Positions 1 to 11,713 of a DNA stretch of 64,000 nucleotides are shown piece after piece (the first letter of the stretch is position 1; each line of letters begins with the position of its first letter). Both the position numbers and the translations under genes were made by a program. The notes beneath the pieces are model-generated. The model was not told the origin of the DNA and searched no databases. It saw only the letters and a list, made by a program, of their open reading frames with translations. This DNA comes from Chrysophaeum taylorii. Taxonomy: Eukaryota > Sar > Pelagophyceae > Pelagomonadales > Pelagomonadaceae. The DNA is taken from assembly GCA_029834535.1 (NCBI GenBank), contig JAQMWT010000464.1:105906-169905 (forward strand), written 5' to 3'.

Positions 1-2
1 CG

Positions 3-428
3 CTTCTTCATTCTTTCGCTCTCGCTCCCGAGGCGGCGGCGGATTTTTGCTTGTCTCGATGCTACTCAGAGTCCGACGACGTGAAAAGCTCAACCTTCGC
101 GGCGAAAACCTCGCGTGGTGGTGGATATACGAATTTTTACCAGTTTGCGACACGCCATCCCCCTCTACAAGGACTCCCACCGCAACCCCTGTCGCGGAGC
201 CCGCGTCTGCGCCGACAACGACGACGTCGCCGACAGCAGTGGTCGCCGCGACGACGTCGCCGACTGCGGGACGCGATTCTCGAGGAAAACAGCGACTACT
301 CGGTGATCATCCTCGTCGTTTGCTCGGTCTTACTAGCAGCAGCAGCCTCTGCTGCCGTTCTCTACGTTGCCTTCCTTCAAATGGAAACCGCCTCCGCTGA
401 ATCTCGCACCCCCCCGCAAAACGGATGA
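3..428 (+). CDS. possible 3' end of a small membrane protein (partial)
   Basis: The frame is open from the left edge of the window to a stop at 426-428 and no ATG begins it inside the window, so it would be the 3' part of a gene starting further left. The translation has an arginine-rich stretch in its middle followed by a hydrophobic run of about 25 residues (roughly positions 95-120 of the visible part) that could be one transmembrane helix, then a short polar tail. I do not recognise a family. The arginine-rich part comes from CGN-rich low-complexity DNA, which makes long chance frames likely. Low confidence. Confidence 0.2.
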   Translation, partial: LLHSFALAPEAAADFCLSRCYSESDDVKSSTFAAKTSRGGGYTNFYQFATRHPPLQGLPPQPLSRSPRLRRQRRRRRQQWSPRRRRRLRDAILEENSDYSVIILVVCSVLLAAAASAAVLYVAFLQMETASAESRTPPQNG

Positions 429-3364
429 AGAAAAAAAATATGGGCCTATTAAAACCGACAAGCACCCACAAAGCCTGGCGCCGAAGATGAGCCTGGTGCA
501 AATTGTCGTCGGAGTCGACTCTTTCTTCTTGTTTTATTGTTCGCAGTGGCAGCTCCGGCGATCGATCCGCCGCAATGGGAGCTTCGAGCTGTTATTATCT
601 AAGTGGTCGTATAGAGTGATTATTGTCGCAGCAACGTCGTGGTATGGGCGGGGTGGACAGAGGGAATGTGACGACCACGTTGATTGTGAATCCCAATAAA
701 TGTCAGCAGTCTCAAAAACGAGACGAAGATATGTCCAGAGGATTCCGAAGTGCAGTGGTATAAAAGAACTAAAGAAGACGGCGCAAGGGCAAGAGATAGT
801 AGATTTCTCTTCAGACGAAAACCAAAGAAGAAGAAATGGTACCACCACCCCTCGCGACAACTGGCTACAGACCATAAAAAACTTGCACTCTGGGTGGCTT
901 TGATCCGAGGCGCCACAGCGTTGCGATAAGCCTACGCCCCATGCATTGGGCTGGCTGGCCACTAGTGAGTTTTACGTCCGACCAGTCGTGCGTAGCTTGA
1001 AGTCGAAATCAGGGGCGGCGACGCCGTCGACGTTGACGAAGTCAAAACCGCCGCCGCCGCGCAGGGTGGGTTCCCAGTCGCGCTTTGCGACGAAAGAAGC
1101 GGGTGGCAGCAGAAAGGGTGTCCCTTTCGTAAGAGGCGTCCGCAAACTGTGGGTAGCGTCGAGCGCGGATGCGATACCAGTCGGGTCGAGTCCCGCTTGG
1201 TGGGCAGGAGACGGGGGAAGGCAGCGGCAGTAGCACATCACAAGCGCGGCATCTCCGAAGCACCTCGTTTACCCCGCTGTGACGAGGCGCCGGGCACATC
1301 AGAGGTGCATATCGTTATTGTGGGCGGCCTGTCATGGAACCATAGAGCGGGTGTCCTGGAAGAGCCGAATGGAACTGCTTGGCTGACGGAGTTGCACACT
1401 TCAACGCGCCGCTGCCGCCGGAACATCGCCGTGATGTGGGCAAGCGGCACCGTGGAAAGAAGCAAAGTCAGGGAACAGCGGGCGGAGATCCATGGGAGAG
1501 ATCGTGCCAAGGCCATCCCGCACATCGCCGGGAGAAGAAGGGGCGGAGAGTATGTTGCCATAGAAGAGTCATCTTTTGCAGGTAGCACAGGGCGAAGGGC
1601 ATCGAGTCATTGATGGTGCCTGCGCGAGAGGATCATCCGGCGGCCGCGCACGCGAAGCGTTAGGAGGAGCTTCAGCACCAAATGGGTGGGAGGGATGCTA
1701 GCCAGAAAAGCTGATCCGCCAGGACGAGTCCCGCGTTCCAAGAACAAACAAACCCCTCCCGCCCTAAATTGGAAATCATCCCACATGTTGTGGCAATTTT
1801 CACTAAGTTGTTTTGTGGAAGGTTCGCGTGTTCGCCGACTGGTGGTGATTGGTTACTTATTCTTTGAGCTATTATAATAATTCCGATGGTGGAGTTCTGT
1901 CGGCTAGAGTAGGTGACGTGGACAAAGAATTGGAGTCAGATGCAGTTGCGTTTGACGACGATTCGCTTCTACGAAAACACCCTCCAAGGCTTCAAAGTTC
2001 TGGTTCGAGTCCGTCGGCGCGTGTGCGCCAAGCTTCGTGGCGCACCAAGCGACAACGGGGAAACGGAGACGTCGATCTCGGCGTCCCTCGTCGACGACAG
2101 CTTCAAAATCAAACGCGTGCGACGACGGCTTCCTGTTTGGATAAATTAGGCTCGATGTGGACACAGGCGCGTGATGTGTCACGAAAGCAATGGGGGAATC
2201 TTCGCATCGCGCCTCGTTACGACGACATCCATCACGACGAGGCTCTCGTCGACTTGGACGGAGCGAGTCTCTCTGAAATGATTCCGCGTAATCTTTGTCC
2301 CAGTACTCGGAGCTGGACATCATAATTGCGTCAGACAGCGAGTGTCTCACGATTGTCGGTGGCTCGTTCCCATTCCATCACCACCGAGCAAAGCGCGACA
2401 GACTTCGGTATCGCAGAGCTCGACGGCGACCTTGTCGTGTTCTCAGCGCCGTACGCAATCACAGTAGTATTCTGGCACGCGTGCACATCTTTTGCGCAGA
2501 CACATGCTGCCAATACGACGGACACGACCACGGACATTCTCGCGAGCGGCCACCTTGATCGCGAAATCGACGTTTTAGTACTCAGTCGCAAATGGCAGTG
2601 TGACTGATGCTGACTTGGATGTTTGTCCTCAAATGATCTTAAACTGCGAATTGATTGTGATTGAGCAAAGGTAAAGAGCCTTGTGAAAAGCTCGACCTCA
2701 GGTGACTGACTCTCAGTGGACAAATCGTTTGGTGGAGATATGAATCTTCAGGAATAAGGCAACGTCGATGCATCTCACGGGCCTGCGCCACCGACGACGA
2801 CAACGCAGCGAGCGCAGGGCGCGACCCCCCTTAAAAATTAGGACGACAACGACGCGGCAGATTAATTTCAAAGGAGGCGACCTCATCGCCTCGATTAATT
2901 ATTTAACCGGGGTAGGACGTTTTTTCCGTCAGCGTTGTATTGAGGAAGAATTTCGAGTGAAGTCCGGGTCCATCCATCCAAATCGTAGAATAAGCGCAGC
3001 GTCGCGACCGCAGGTACCGACTTGAGCCCCCCGCCTCTATTCTCTGTCTTCGAGCACCCAGCTTGTGTCGACGCTCTCCTCTCTCTCTTCTTGAAGGAAC
3101 CAGGCTTTTCAAAAAATCTGTGGCATCTTCGCTCATTGCGGAAGGTTTAAGAACATCGCGCCCGTGCGATGATGATGATGATGATGTGGACGCGCTGCAC
3201 CGCCACCGGTGCGTACATACAATACCACACTAGCCAGATTCAAAGGAAGGAGCGGACCCGTCTAGGGTGATGTAGTGTGGATCGTGTCAACACGAAGCTC
3301 GAGAGTCTCGTGCGCAGAGGGAGAATTGAATTAAATCAAATTAAATTAAATTAAACGTGCGCTC
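429..3364. other. stretch without a recognisable gene
   Basis: Both strands hold only frames of about 60-160 codons that overlap each other and match no family I know. A minus-strand chain between about 1588 and 972 has mildly protein-like composition but is broken into three frames and could be a decayed gene. There is a short (GATGAT)n run near 3168-3185 and an AT-rich tract (AATTA repeats) near 3330-3355, just downstream of the glycosyltransferase stop codon, where its transcript could end. Nothing else is supported. Confidence 0.4.
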
Positions 3365-4552
3365 TTATAGCGAAGACGAAGCGTCGGCGCAGAGGCGCGG
3401 AGCGACGATAGATCGGTCGAGTCGCTTGTACTTGGACTCGTCGCGGCGCTTAAAGCATGAATAGGTGCATCCGGGACCGAAGCAGACGCCGGTGTCTTGG
3501 TACGGGGCATAGACGCAGTTGCGTCGCTTGGCGTACGAGTGGTAGGCGACGAAATCGTAGCCGGCTCGGGCGTCAACCTCGATGGCGTCCGCGTCGTGCT
3601 TGGCCGGCCTGATTTTTGCGTCGGGCCATCGGTCGATCGAAGAGCACTCGACGACGCTTCTGGGTCCGGGTCCGTTGGCCCAGTAGAGCTGGCGGACGAG
3701 GATCGAATCCGGAAACTTGTGTCCGGCGAAATGAAAATAGAGTTGGTACTCGGAGAAGGTGTTCGCTTGTGGCTTTTCGAGGATGCCACGGTCGGGATCG
3801 AGGAGCGCGGCCCAAATAGGGAGGCCGTGGCGCCGGGCGACGGCTCGTTCGATGCTCGCGACGACGTCCGCTCGAAAGACCATGTGGTGCGCGACGCCCG
3901 AGAGGGGTCGCGGCGAGGGGTGTTCGAAGCCGAGAAGCTTGGCGTTGGTTTGCGCGTAGGCGGCGTGATGTTCGCGCGAAAAGGCATACCTGTAGGTGGT
4001 TGCACATCGCTCTTCTCGTCGGCTGCGCTCGGCGAACGCGACGTCCCTGAAGAAAACGACGTCCGAGTCGATCACGAGCGTGTCGGCATCCGGCAGCGCG
4101 TCCCACCCGTTGATCGCACGGCCGCAATACAGCTTGATGAGCTGCTGCAGGTACCACCCGACGGCGTAAGCGTAAGTTTCGCTGCCCGTCCGCACGGACC
4201 TGACCTCGAGAGCGCGCCGAATCGACGTGTAGTTGAAGGGAAATGTTCCGGTTTCGTCGAGCCACCGCACGCGCCCGTCGTTCGTGCGATCGATCGCCGC
4301 CGACACCGCTGCGTTCGACCGCGATACGACCCATACCGCTTCGGCATCCACAACGTGCCGCACGATCGACGCCTAAGGACCGACCCACCTCACGCCAATA
4401 GGTAGGCTACCTACCAAGCTCTTCTCGAACACCCGCATGTCCTTCGACGGTGCCGTCGGAATGCACACCTGGAGCCGTGGCCGGCACTCGCATCCTCCCG
4501 AGCAGCTTGCGTTATTGGCGCTCGCGACGCTCAACAACAACAACACTAGCAT
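3365..4552 (-). CDS. DUF6492-like glycosyltransferase, secretory, two exons
   Basis: The long minus-strand frame (4372-3365) has no plausible ATG of its own, but an upstream exon (4552-4415) supplies one. It begins MLVLLLLSVASA, a clear signal peptide, followed by a Cys-rich stretch and the lead-in IPTAPSKD typical of nucleotide-sugar transferases. A 42-nt intron (4414-4373) starts GTAGGT, ends CTTAG and carries an in-frame stop if retained. The joined protein is 381 residues. It has a DxD motif, VIDSDVVFF, with the acidic pair near residues 148 and 150, the usual metal and sugar-nucleotide site, and a Cys-rich C-terminus. By family resemblance it should act in the ER or Golgi; donor and acceptor cannot be read from sequence. 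The family name is my best match, not a search result. It is tail-to-head with histone H3 on the same strand. Confidence 0.7.
4373..4414 (-). other. 42-nt GT-AG intron of the DUF6492-like gene
   Basis: The donor is GTAGGT and the acceptor CCTTAG. The insert length is a multiple of three but contains an in-frame TAG at its end, so retention would truncate the protein after the signal peptide region. Removing it joins a signal-peptide exon to the catalytic exon in phase 0. Confidence 0.65.
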
Positions 4553-4745
4553 GCGAAACCTTACAAATCAACAAACCCTAGCTCGACTTGAGCAAAGCAT
4601 CGTCCTCCAACCGCACTCGACTCCAGTCATTTTTCCCCTCTACTTGTAACTATCTATGGAGCGTACCAGCGAGAAAACACACATTTGGAAGGAAGGAAGG
4701 AAGGAAGGAAAGACAACCATCGGGAAAAGGCGAGTCGCTGTGGGT

Positions 4746-4761
4746 GGTGTTGAGAAACACC
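4746..4761 (-). terminator. histone 3' stem-loop of H3
   Basis: On the minus strand this reads GGTGTT-TCTC-AACACC: a perfect 6-bp stem with a 4-nt loop, 44 nt past the H3 stop codon. Size and geometry match the metazoan replication-dependent histone hairpin (6-bp stem, 4-nt loop) that is bound by SLBP, but the stem bases differ. The same hairpin follows H4, H2B and H2A, and a near-copy follows H1. Confidence 0.8.
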
Positions 4762-4804
4762 GGCGGGTGGGTGGTTGTTGGTTGCCATTCGGCGAAGAAC
4801 GGGC

Positions 4805-5778
<974 letters not shown>

Positions 5779-5835
5779 GCGGCAATGTCGTCGTCTCAAC
5801 ATCAAGAAGCCGCACGGCTTCGACCACCACCCACC

Positions 5836-5851
5836 GGTGTTTTCGAACACC
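5836..5851 (+). terminator. histone 3' stem-loop of H4
   Basis: GGTGTT-TTCG-AACACC: the same 6-bp stem as at H3 with a different tetraloop, 58 nt after the H4 stop. Variable loop with invariant stem is what selection on a structured RNA would leave. Confidence 0.8.
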
Positions 5852-6566
5852 ACCCCCGTTTCGGATTACGGTCATGCTTTGTGAATTTGTTTTGTTTCGT
5901 ATTTGAAATGTACGCCCGACGAGGGCAGAAATTCTGGCGATGCACATAAGGACCTTAAACGTTAGGGTTATAGACAGAACCATCGAAGGAAGATACCACT
6001 ATTTCTGGGTGTCCAGGTGGGTGTTCATCTTCCTGCAATTGTATTGTCACCTCGAGGGCGTAGAGCAGTGGAATCCTCTTATTCCCGCAGCACAAGTCCG
6101 CGATAACATGGTGCCGGCTGCTCGAAAAGGCCGCGAACGCAGGTAACTAGAGGCGTGTCATACAAAAGAGTATCCGAATTTTGACGTGGAGCGACGTACG
6201 CACTCTCGCTTCGGCTCGCACCGCGCTTCGATTACGTATCGATGCGCCGTTCTTGGCTCGAAGGCCTTCGTTTGGATGGCAAAATTTAGTCCGTTACTGC
6301 GAGTACATACACGAAAGTATTCAAATTACGTAGGCAGAGCTTTCCTCGGTATTGGCGCGCCACGCTCCGCAGCCCCACAAGAAACCGCGTTGCTAAAAAC
6401 AACCCTAACGAGCAAAACACAAAACCAAACTTCGACCAGGTGCGTTCCCTCACCAAGCCTACTTCCTTCGTCCATATTATCTTTGGGCGAGTGGTTGTTG
6501 CTGTTGTTGTGCTCCTTGATCCTCGCTCTTGATCGTTCTCGCACGCAGACAAACACTAGCGAGATC
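5852..6566. other. H4-H2B spacer with H2B promoter
   Basis: No supportable gene. The part next to H2B should hold its promoter. An ATTGGCGCG element near 6351 combines an inverted CCAAT-like core with an E2F-like GGCGCG sequence, a plausible S-phase element but unproven. Short frames here are not convincing. Confidence 0.35.
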
Positions 6567-6920
6567 ATGGCCAAAACTCCGTCCAAAAAATCCGCCAAGG
6601 CCCCGAAGAAGGCCGCCGAGGGGAAGAAGAAAAAGGCGCGCGTCGAGACGTACTCGACCTACATCTACCGTGTGCTCAAGCAAGTCCATCCCGACACGGG
6701 CATCTCGAAGAAGGGCATGTCGATCATGAATTCGTTCATCAACGACATCTTCGAGCGCATCGCCCTCGAGGCATCCAAGCTGTCGAGGTACTCCAAGAAG
6801 CAGACGCTTTCGTCTCGCGAGATCCAAACTGCCGTCCGCCTCATGCTTCCTGGCGAGCTCTCGAAGCACGCTGTCTCCGAGGGCACAAAGGCCGTCACCA
6901 AGTTCACCTCGTCGACGTGA
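6567..6920 (+). CDS. H2B: histone H2B
   Basis: A 117-residue H2B. The frame is open well upstream, but the family's start is the ATG giving [15 protein letters not shown], a short Lys/Ala/Pro-rich tail, followed by the histone fold ([20 protein letters not shown]) and the C-terminal helix ending AVTKFTSST. The ubiquitin-acceptor lysine in the AVTKF context is present. No intron. A histone hairpin lies 36 nt downstream. Its H2A partner is now 12.7 kb away in convergent orientation because a retrotransposon lies between them. Confidence 0.97.
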   Translation: MAKTPSKKSAKAPKKAAEGKKKKARVETYSTYIYRVLKQVHPDTGISKKGMSIMNSFINDIFERIALEASKLSRYSKKQTLSSREIQTAVRLMLPGELSKHAVSEGTKAVTKFTSST

Positions 6921-6955
6921 GCAGCGACACCCGCGTCCCCACACACCACATTAAC

Positions 6956-6971
6956 GGTGTTTCCCAACACC
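6956..6971 (+). terminator. histone 3' stem-loop of H2B
   Basis: GGTGTT-TCCC-AACACC, 36 nt past the H2B stop. Same stem as at the other core histone genes. Confidence 0.8.
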
Positions 6972-7300
6972 ACCCTCGTATGGCTAGACTATCGTTCGTT
7001 TATAGCAAGGAGTATCGGCGAGAGTTTGGACGTGCAAACCTTGCGTGTGAGCCGGGCTATTCGGCCACCAGTTTGCGGTCACAACTAACTTTGCAGGAGG
7101 GTGAATTGATGTGCGCCGGAAGGGGTGAAACGGCATGGCGTACTTTGTATTGGATTTAAGACTGGGCTACGCAACTTTGTCGTCGACCTCAGCGCGAGAC
7201 ATTGAGGAGTTGGTGGCTGTCTACATTCAGTTAAGACTCTGAACAAGAGGCAAGGCACACAAATGCGCCTCAAGGCAGAAAATCAAGAAGGACGTCTCGT
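6972..7300. other. spacer between H2B and the copia element
   Basis: I see no gene, repeat or RNA here. It is ordinary flanking DNA up to the 5-bp target duplication at 7301. Confidence 0.4.
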
Positions 7301-7305
7301 ACCGC
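7301..7305. repeat. target site duplication, left copy (ACCGC)
   Basis: ACCGC immediately precedes the left LTR and is repeated at 19401-19405 immediately after the right LTR. Five bases is the usual duplication size for Ty1/copia integrases. Confidence 0.9.
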
Positions 7306-7619
7306 TGCAGAGCATTAGCAAGCAGTGGTAAGTCACCTGGGAAACCATCCCGTCTCATCATGAACGTCTGGAAGTATTTAATTCGGGGAATGAAAATGTA
7401 TGTTCCCTATATCCTCAGAACACGACAGGCGGCATCTAGAACTACACGAGAAAGGTAAAGTGTATAGTGCTACATACCTCGGGACGCGCTAGACCATGAT
7501 GATGAGCGTAGGCACAAATCAGAGGACTATTTGATTGTGTAGAAAGGAAGAAGAAGGGTAAGGAAGAGATCACGTTCTCAACGGACGGATAAGGGTAAGA
7601 GGCAGCAGATTTCTCTGCA
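7306..7619 (-). repeat. 3' LTR of the copia element
   Basis: 314 bp bounded by the inverted repeat TGCAGAG...CTCTGCA, giving the standard TG...CA LTR ends. Matches 19085-19400 across its full length. Confidence 0.9.
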
Positions 7620-7626
7620 CCCCCTC
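7620..7626 (-). promoter_or_regulatory. polypurine tract (plus-strand primer)
   Basis: The minus strand reads GAGGGGG directly against the 3' LTR start, the position where retrotransposons keep the purine run that survives RNase H and primes second-strand synthesis. Short but correctly placed. Confidence 0.55.
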
Positions 7627-7781
7627 GAGATGTCTTAAGCGCAAGGTGCGACTGAAGAGTATCTCTTGAGAAAGATGATGATGAAGACAGAAAAAAAAAA
7701 GAAGGGAAAAGGAGCATACAGTCTTGATGGTCGCAGAGGTCACATAAGAAGCATCAAGAGCATAGCAGGGTGTCTTAGGGC

Positions 7782-9770
7782 TTAGGACTTGGACTTGGTG
7801 GAGTTGAGAGTCGACTTGACGCTTTTAAACAGAGCATTACGAAACACAGGTACAACAGACAGTGTGTTGAGGCTATCTGAGGTGGTGGACATCGTTACTG
7901 GTTCGAGAGTATCGGTATCTTCTTCGTCAGCTTCTGCTGTCAGGTGGTGAACACCAATAGCAGAATGGTGTGGTACCATACGAAACGTGAGTGCAAGTAA
8001 AGCATTCAGTATGGATGGCACTAGTGAGTCAAGTTTTAGGGTGTCCAGTTGGTTTTCCAAGAAGTTGGACTCAGCGAACGGATCCGAGAAGATAGAAGAG
8101 TCTTCCGATTCACATGCGAAGGGAATGCTTTGAATACACGAGAGCAAATTATCACGCAGATGATGGAGGTGATCGTCCGGGGAGGAATGGTTGGCGGCAT
8201 ATTGGTCATGAGCTGTAAGAGTTAAGCGAGACAGCAGCTCTGTGATCTTGAACAGTGTTACGAGCAACACGTGTGCATTGGCTGTAGGAGGAAAGAGCCG
8301 GTTCTCCAGGGAGGTAATTGAAGCAATGGCAGCCTGCAGATCTGTGCGCAGAGATAGATTCTCAGCACTGAGGGTGTTGACCTTGCGAATATGTAGGCGA
8401 AGAGTTTCCTGGAGTAGCTCGATTTTTTTATGTAAGACATCGATATCATCAGGCGAGGCAGAAGGAGCAGGGTGTGTCGATGGCAAAGACATTTCCAGAG
8501 TAGGTTCTGATGCGGAGAGTGGGTAGTTTAATGACGTTTCGGTCAACACATGCTGTGCAAGTAGGGGGTATTTCGCGTTTAGAAAGTGCAGAAAGTCTTG
8601 ATGTTCTGCCGGAGTATAGGTGGGGCCGAACATTACATCCAGGAGTGATGGCGGCTTTGTATCATCTGAGGATGATACGTAGTCGTCAAGATATTGTGCC
8701 CACGATTGGACAAAAGTATTAATCACGTGGTGGTATTTGGTGGGTTTGAACATAGCCTGAGTTTTACGAGCCTGTGTTCGCACGAGAGTTACAAGAAAGT
8801 AAAGATGCTCCAGGTGCATCTGAGTAATAAGCCGAAGATCCAGTGCGAATGGCAGTTGAGTGGTGGAGTCTGTGGCTGCATCGGTTACTGATAAGACTAA
8901 ATGAGCAAGTGACGGATGTTGCGTTAGACTTCTAGTCAAGAGAGTATGTAGCTCCTTTGGCAAATGATAGGTGCGTATGATGGTTGCACGTATATGACCA
9001 GCTGAGCACCCATCACAGGAGGGTTGGAAGGAAGTAGCATTACGTGCACGTACGATAGGTTGTATGGGCACCTGGTCGGTGTTGTGACAAGCGCAACAAA
9101 TGTTTATGGTGATAGTTGAGATGGGGATGTGACCATTCTTCTTATGGTCATCTGTGTTGAGGTGACTCAGCACTTCAGTGGGGAGTTCACGAGGTGCTCG
9201 TGACTTCGAATTATATGTGGTGGAGGCAAGAAATGTAGGTTGTCCCAAATCGCTGAGGCATTGCGTACAGTAGGATGACAGAATGAAACGTTCACGTTTG
9301 GGGCCTCTATAGCAGCCAATAGAAGCAATAGCAGGAGCAGCTTCCCAAAATGTAATACTGGGTAGGCGCATGGATATGAATGTTGTTAGTTCCACAAACA
9401 GCGAAAAGTCAGCAGACTGATAGATCGAGTTGAGTGCCGTAGAGATTTCCGCTCGCATAAAAGAAGAGAGAAAGGGAGTGGCAGGGGTACGGAAGTTCTC
9501 AGAGAGAGAGATTCCTCGTTCAAACAAGGGAAAATCCATGCTGAGGCCTTCCTGGAGTGTTAGGAATTGATGTAAGATATGTTCAACTGGTGTCGGTGAG
9601 ACAGCAGCAGCCTGGGAGGTAACAGGAGTGACAGTGGTTATGGGTTGTCGCTTTTGAGACAACTTGGGAGAAGGCTCGGCCGTGGAAAGCGAGCGTGGAA
9701 TTGTCCTTCGAACGACTGGAGAGATGCCACGGCCACGGCCACGGCCACGGGAGTGCCAAGAAAAAGACAT
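7782..9770 (-). CDS. C-terminal extra ORF of the copia element (662 aa, unknown)
   Basis: Lies downstream of RNase H, where copia elements normally end. It is in the same frame as the RT ORF and separated from it by about 66 nt with two stops, so it may originally have been the end of the polyprotein. It starts near an Arg-Gly repeat (from GGCCAC DNA repeats), carries several CxxC pairs between about residues 175 and 260 (SYCTQC, CCACH, CDGC) suggesting zinc binding, and a coiled coil near 460-510. A T-E-T-S-L-N-Y motif near residue 415 matches motifs at other polyprotein junctions. No transmembrane helix is evident, so it does not look like an envelope protein. Function unknown. Confidence 0.6.
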   Translation of the reverse strand: MSFSWHSRGRGRGRGISPVVRRTIPRSLSTAEPSPKLSQKRQPITTVTPVTSQAAAVSPTPVEHILHQFLTLQEGLSMDFPLFERGISLSENFRTPATPFLSSFMRAEISTALNSIYQSADFSLFVELTTFISMRLPSITFWEAAPAIASIGCYRGPKRERFILSSYCTQCLSDLGQPTFLASTTYNSKSRAPRELPTEVLSHLNTDDHKKNGHIPISTITINICCACHNTDQVPIQPIVRARNATSFQPSCDGCSAGHIRATIIRTYHLPKELHTLLTRSLTQHPSLAHLVLSVTDAATDSTTQLPFALDLRLITQMHLEHLYFLVTLVRTQARKTQAMFKPTKYHHVINTFVQSWAQYLDDYVSSSDDTKPPSLLDVMFGPTYTPAEHQDFLHFLNAKYPLLAQHVLTETSLNYPLSASEPTLEMSLPSTHPAPSASPDDIDVLHKKIELLQETLRLHIRKVNTLSAENLSLRTDLQAAIASITSLENRLFPPTANAHVLLVTLFKITELLSRLTLTAHDQYAANHSSPDDHLHHLRDNLLSCIQSIPFACESEDSSIFSDPFAESNFLENQLDTLKLDSLVPSILNALLALTFRMVPHHSAIGVHHLTAEADEEDTDTLEPVTMSTTSDSLNTLSVVPVFRNALFKSVKSTLNSTKSKS
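8523..8543 (-). other. junction motif 5: T-E-T-S-L-N-Y
   Basis: In-frame heptapeptide inside the extra C-terminal ORF, followed by P-L-S. It is 438 codons in frame from motif 4. It would split the ORF into a roughly 430-residue Cys-containing part and a roughly 250-residue coiled-coil part. Confidence 0.55.
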
Positions 9771-9836
9771 GAGCGACACTCACACGACACGTACAAAAAA
9801 ATTGTGGCAAAAGAAGGTAGGGCCAGGGCTAGTTTG

Positions 9837-9857
9837 CTAGTTTAACGAGGTTGCGGT
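9837..9857 (-). other. junction motif 4: T-A-T-S-L-N-stop
   Basis: Same motif at the end of RNase H, but the tyrosine codon is replaced by TAG, one base away from TAT or TAC. It marks the boundary between RT-RNase H and the extra ORF. Confidence 0.55.
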
Positions 9858-11545
9858 CACTAGGGTTAGGCATCTTCCATCCTGTAAAGGATTGTCGTCA
9901 GAGGCATGATGCATACCGAGTAGAGAGCGAAAGGTGGAGAACTCAGCAGCAAGTGGCTTTGTAAAACCATCCGCCACGTTGAGCTTGCCGGGAACATGAT
10001 GGACTCGTATTTTCTGTAGCGAGATGTACTCGCGAATCTTAAACCATCTGGTCGACAGTGCCTTGGATCGAGAGGACCCATCTGGGTTATTAGAGTTGTG
10101 AACAGCGGCAGCATTGTCAGACAAGAGAGGTAGGCTTCTGATGAAGCGCATATCTTCAGCAATTGGGTTGTCATTGTCATCGAAGTCGACAGGGTCAGCG
10201 GTGTTCTCACCATTAGCATTGTTGACGTAGAAGGTGGGGTTGACGACAAAGGAGAGTTCCAACAGCAGCTTGCGTAGCCAAACAGCTTCATCAGCACAAA
10301 TACTGAGGGCAATCAACTCAGCTTCGTGAGTTGAGCAGGAGACAATCTGTTGAAGTTTGCTTTTCCAACCAATAAGGCAGTTGAAAAGATAGAAGACAAA
10401 CCCTGTGGTAGATTTCCTATCTTCCTGTGCTAAGGAAGGGGTGTTGTCAGCGTCAACCATGGCAACTAAGGGGTCAAACTGTCCAGTAGATACATCCTGC
10501 GGTTGGTAGTCGACCACAGTGGATAGATCAATTCGATTAGCGGAGACAGTGCGAAGGTGAGCTTCAATGGCATTACCTTTAGGATGGAACCAGAGGCGAA
10601 GTGAGCGGTTTTCCGGCTTCTTGAGGTAGCGAAGCAAATGCTCTAGCATTTGGACGTGAACATACGTAGGTGCATGCATACCACGCGAACATCTGCCCAA
10701 GGCTTGCGAGAAGTCAGGTCTGCAGGCAACTTGCATGAACACCAGCTTGCCAAGGAGGGTGGCAAAGTGCGAATTGATGTACAACTCTGTTTCAGAGCTG
10801 GGAGTGCCATCTTTATACTTGAAGGACGATGACATAGGATATTTAAGCGGGGTCAGTTGCTGCAAGACTGGGTGATCAGCGAAGAGTTCATCCAGCTTGG
10901 CTTGCACATCCAGAGAAATGGAACCGTCAGATGTGCGACACACACGCATGCCTAGGAGGGTATGGACTGGTTCAAACTGCTCTACAGCATACCGTTTGTG
11001 GAGGGCATCCTGTAATTCAGTACGAAGAGGGTCGTCATTGGACACAATAACAATGTCGTCTACAGACAGACTGCATACGACGAACTTAGCATGTGCGGAT
11101 ACTCGGGCATATAGGCAAGAGTCCGAATGCAGGCGTTTGTAGCAAAGGCTACGGAAGAAGCCGTCTATCTCTTTGTTCCAAAGAGATGGTGATTGCCGAA
11201 GTCCATAAAGTGACTTCAGCAGTTTCGGTAGACGTCGGCCCTTGTACTTAGCGTCATCGGGGTCGATAAGCTTGATGCCGTCTGGTAATTGAACATAGAC
11301 GTTGGCATCAATGTCAGACTGAACGAAGGCGTTCGGGACGTCTGCACGGCAGACAGGCAATTGCTTGTACGCTGCAATAGCTAGTAGTACCCGGATTGCG
11401 GTCGTGGTGGCCATGGGGCTGAAGGTGCCAAAGAAATCGGCGCCAAGAGATGCTAGGAAGCCACGTAGTACGAGGCGAGCCTTGTGCTTAACGTATTTCC
11501 CTGCAGAGTCTGTTTTAATCTTCAGCACCATCTTGCTGTCAATAG

Positions 11546-11637
11546 GACGAGAGACACCGTCGGGTAAGGAAAGTTTGAAGCAGCCAAAGCGGATGAGAGA
11601 CACCGTCGGGTTAGGAAAGTTTGAAGCAGCCAAAGCG
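11546..11637. repeat. 46-bp tandem duplication inside RT
   Basis: 11546-11591 and 11592-11637 are near-identical 46-bp units (two mismatches). 46 is not a multiple of three, so the duplication shifts the RT reading frame. Confidence 0.85.
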
Positions 11638-11713
11638 GATAATGTCGTGGAGTTCCTTGGCGATGGCCTTGAGGTAGGCGTGCCTGTTTCAGGCGACAAA
11701 CCGTGGAGGCACT

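Noticed and set aside
1178-1200. tRNA T-arm-like GGGTCGAGTCCCGC
   Set aside because: One base short of a B box, with no acceptor stem, A box or anticodon arm around it.
1238-1588. 116-codon minus-strand frame and its neighbours
   Set aside because: Mildly protein-like but broken over three frames with no family signature; could be a decayed gene, not supportable.
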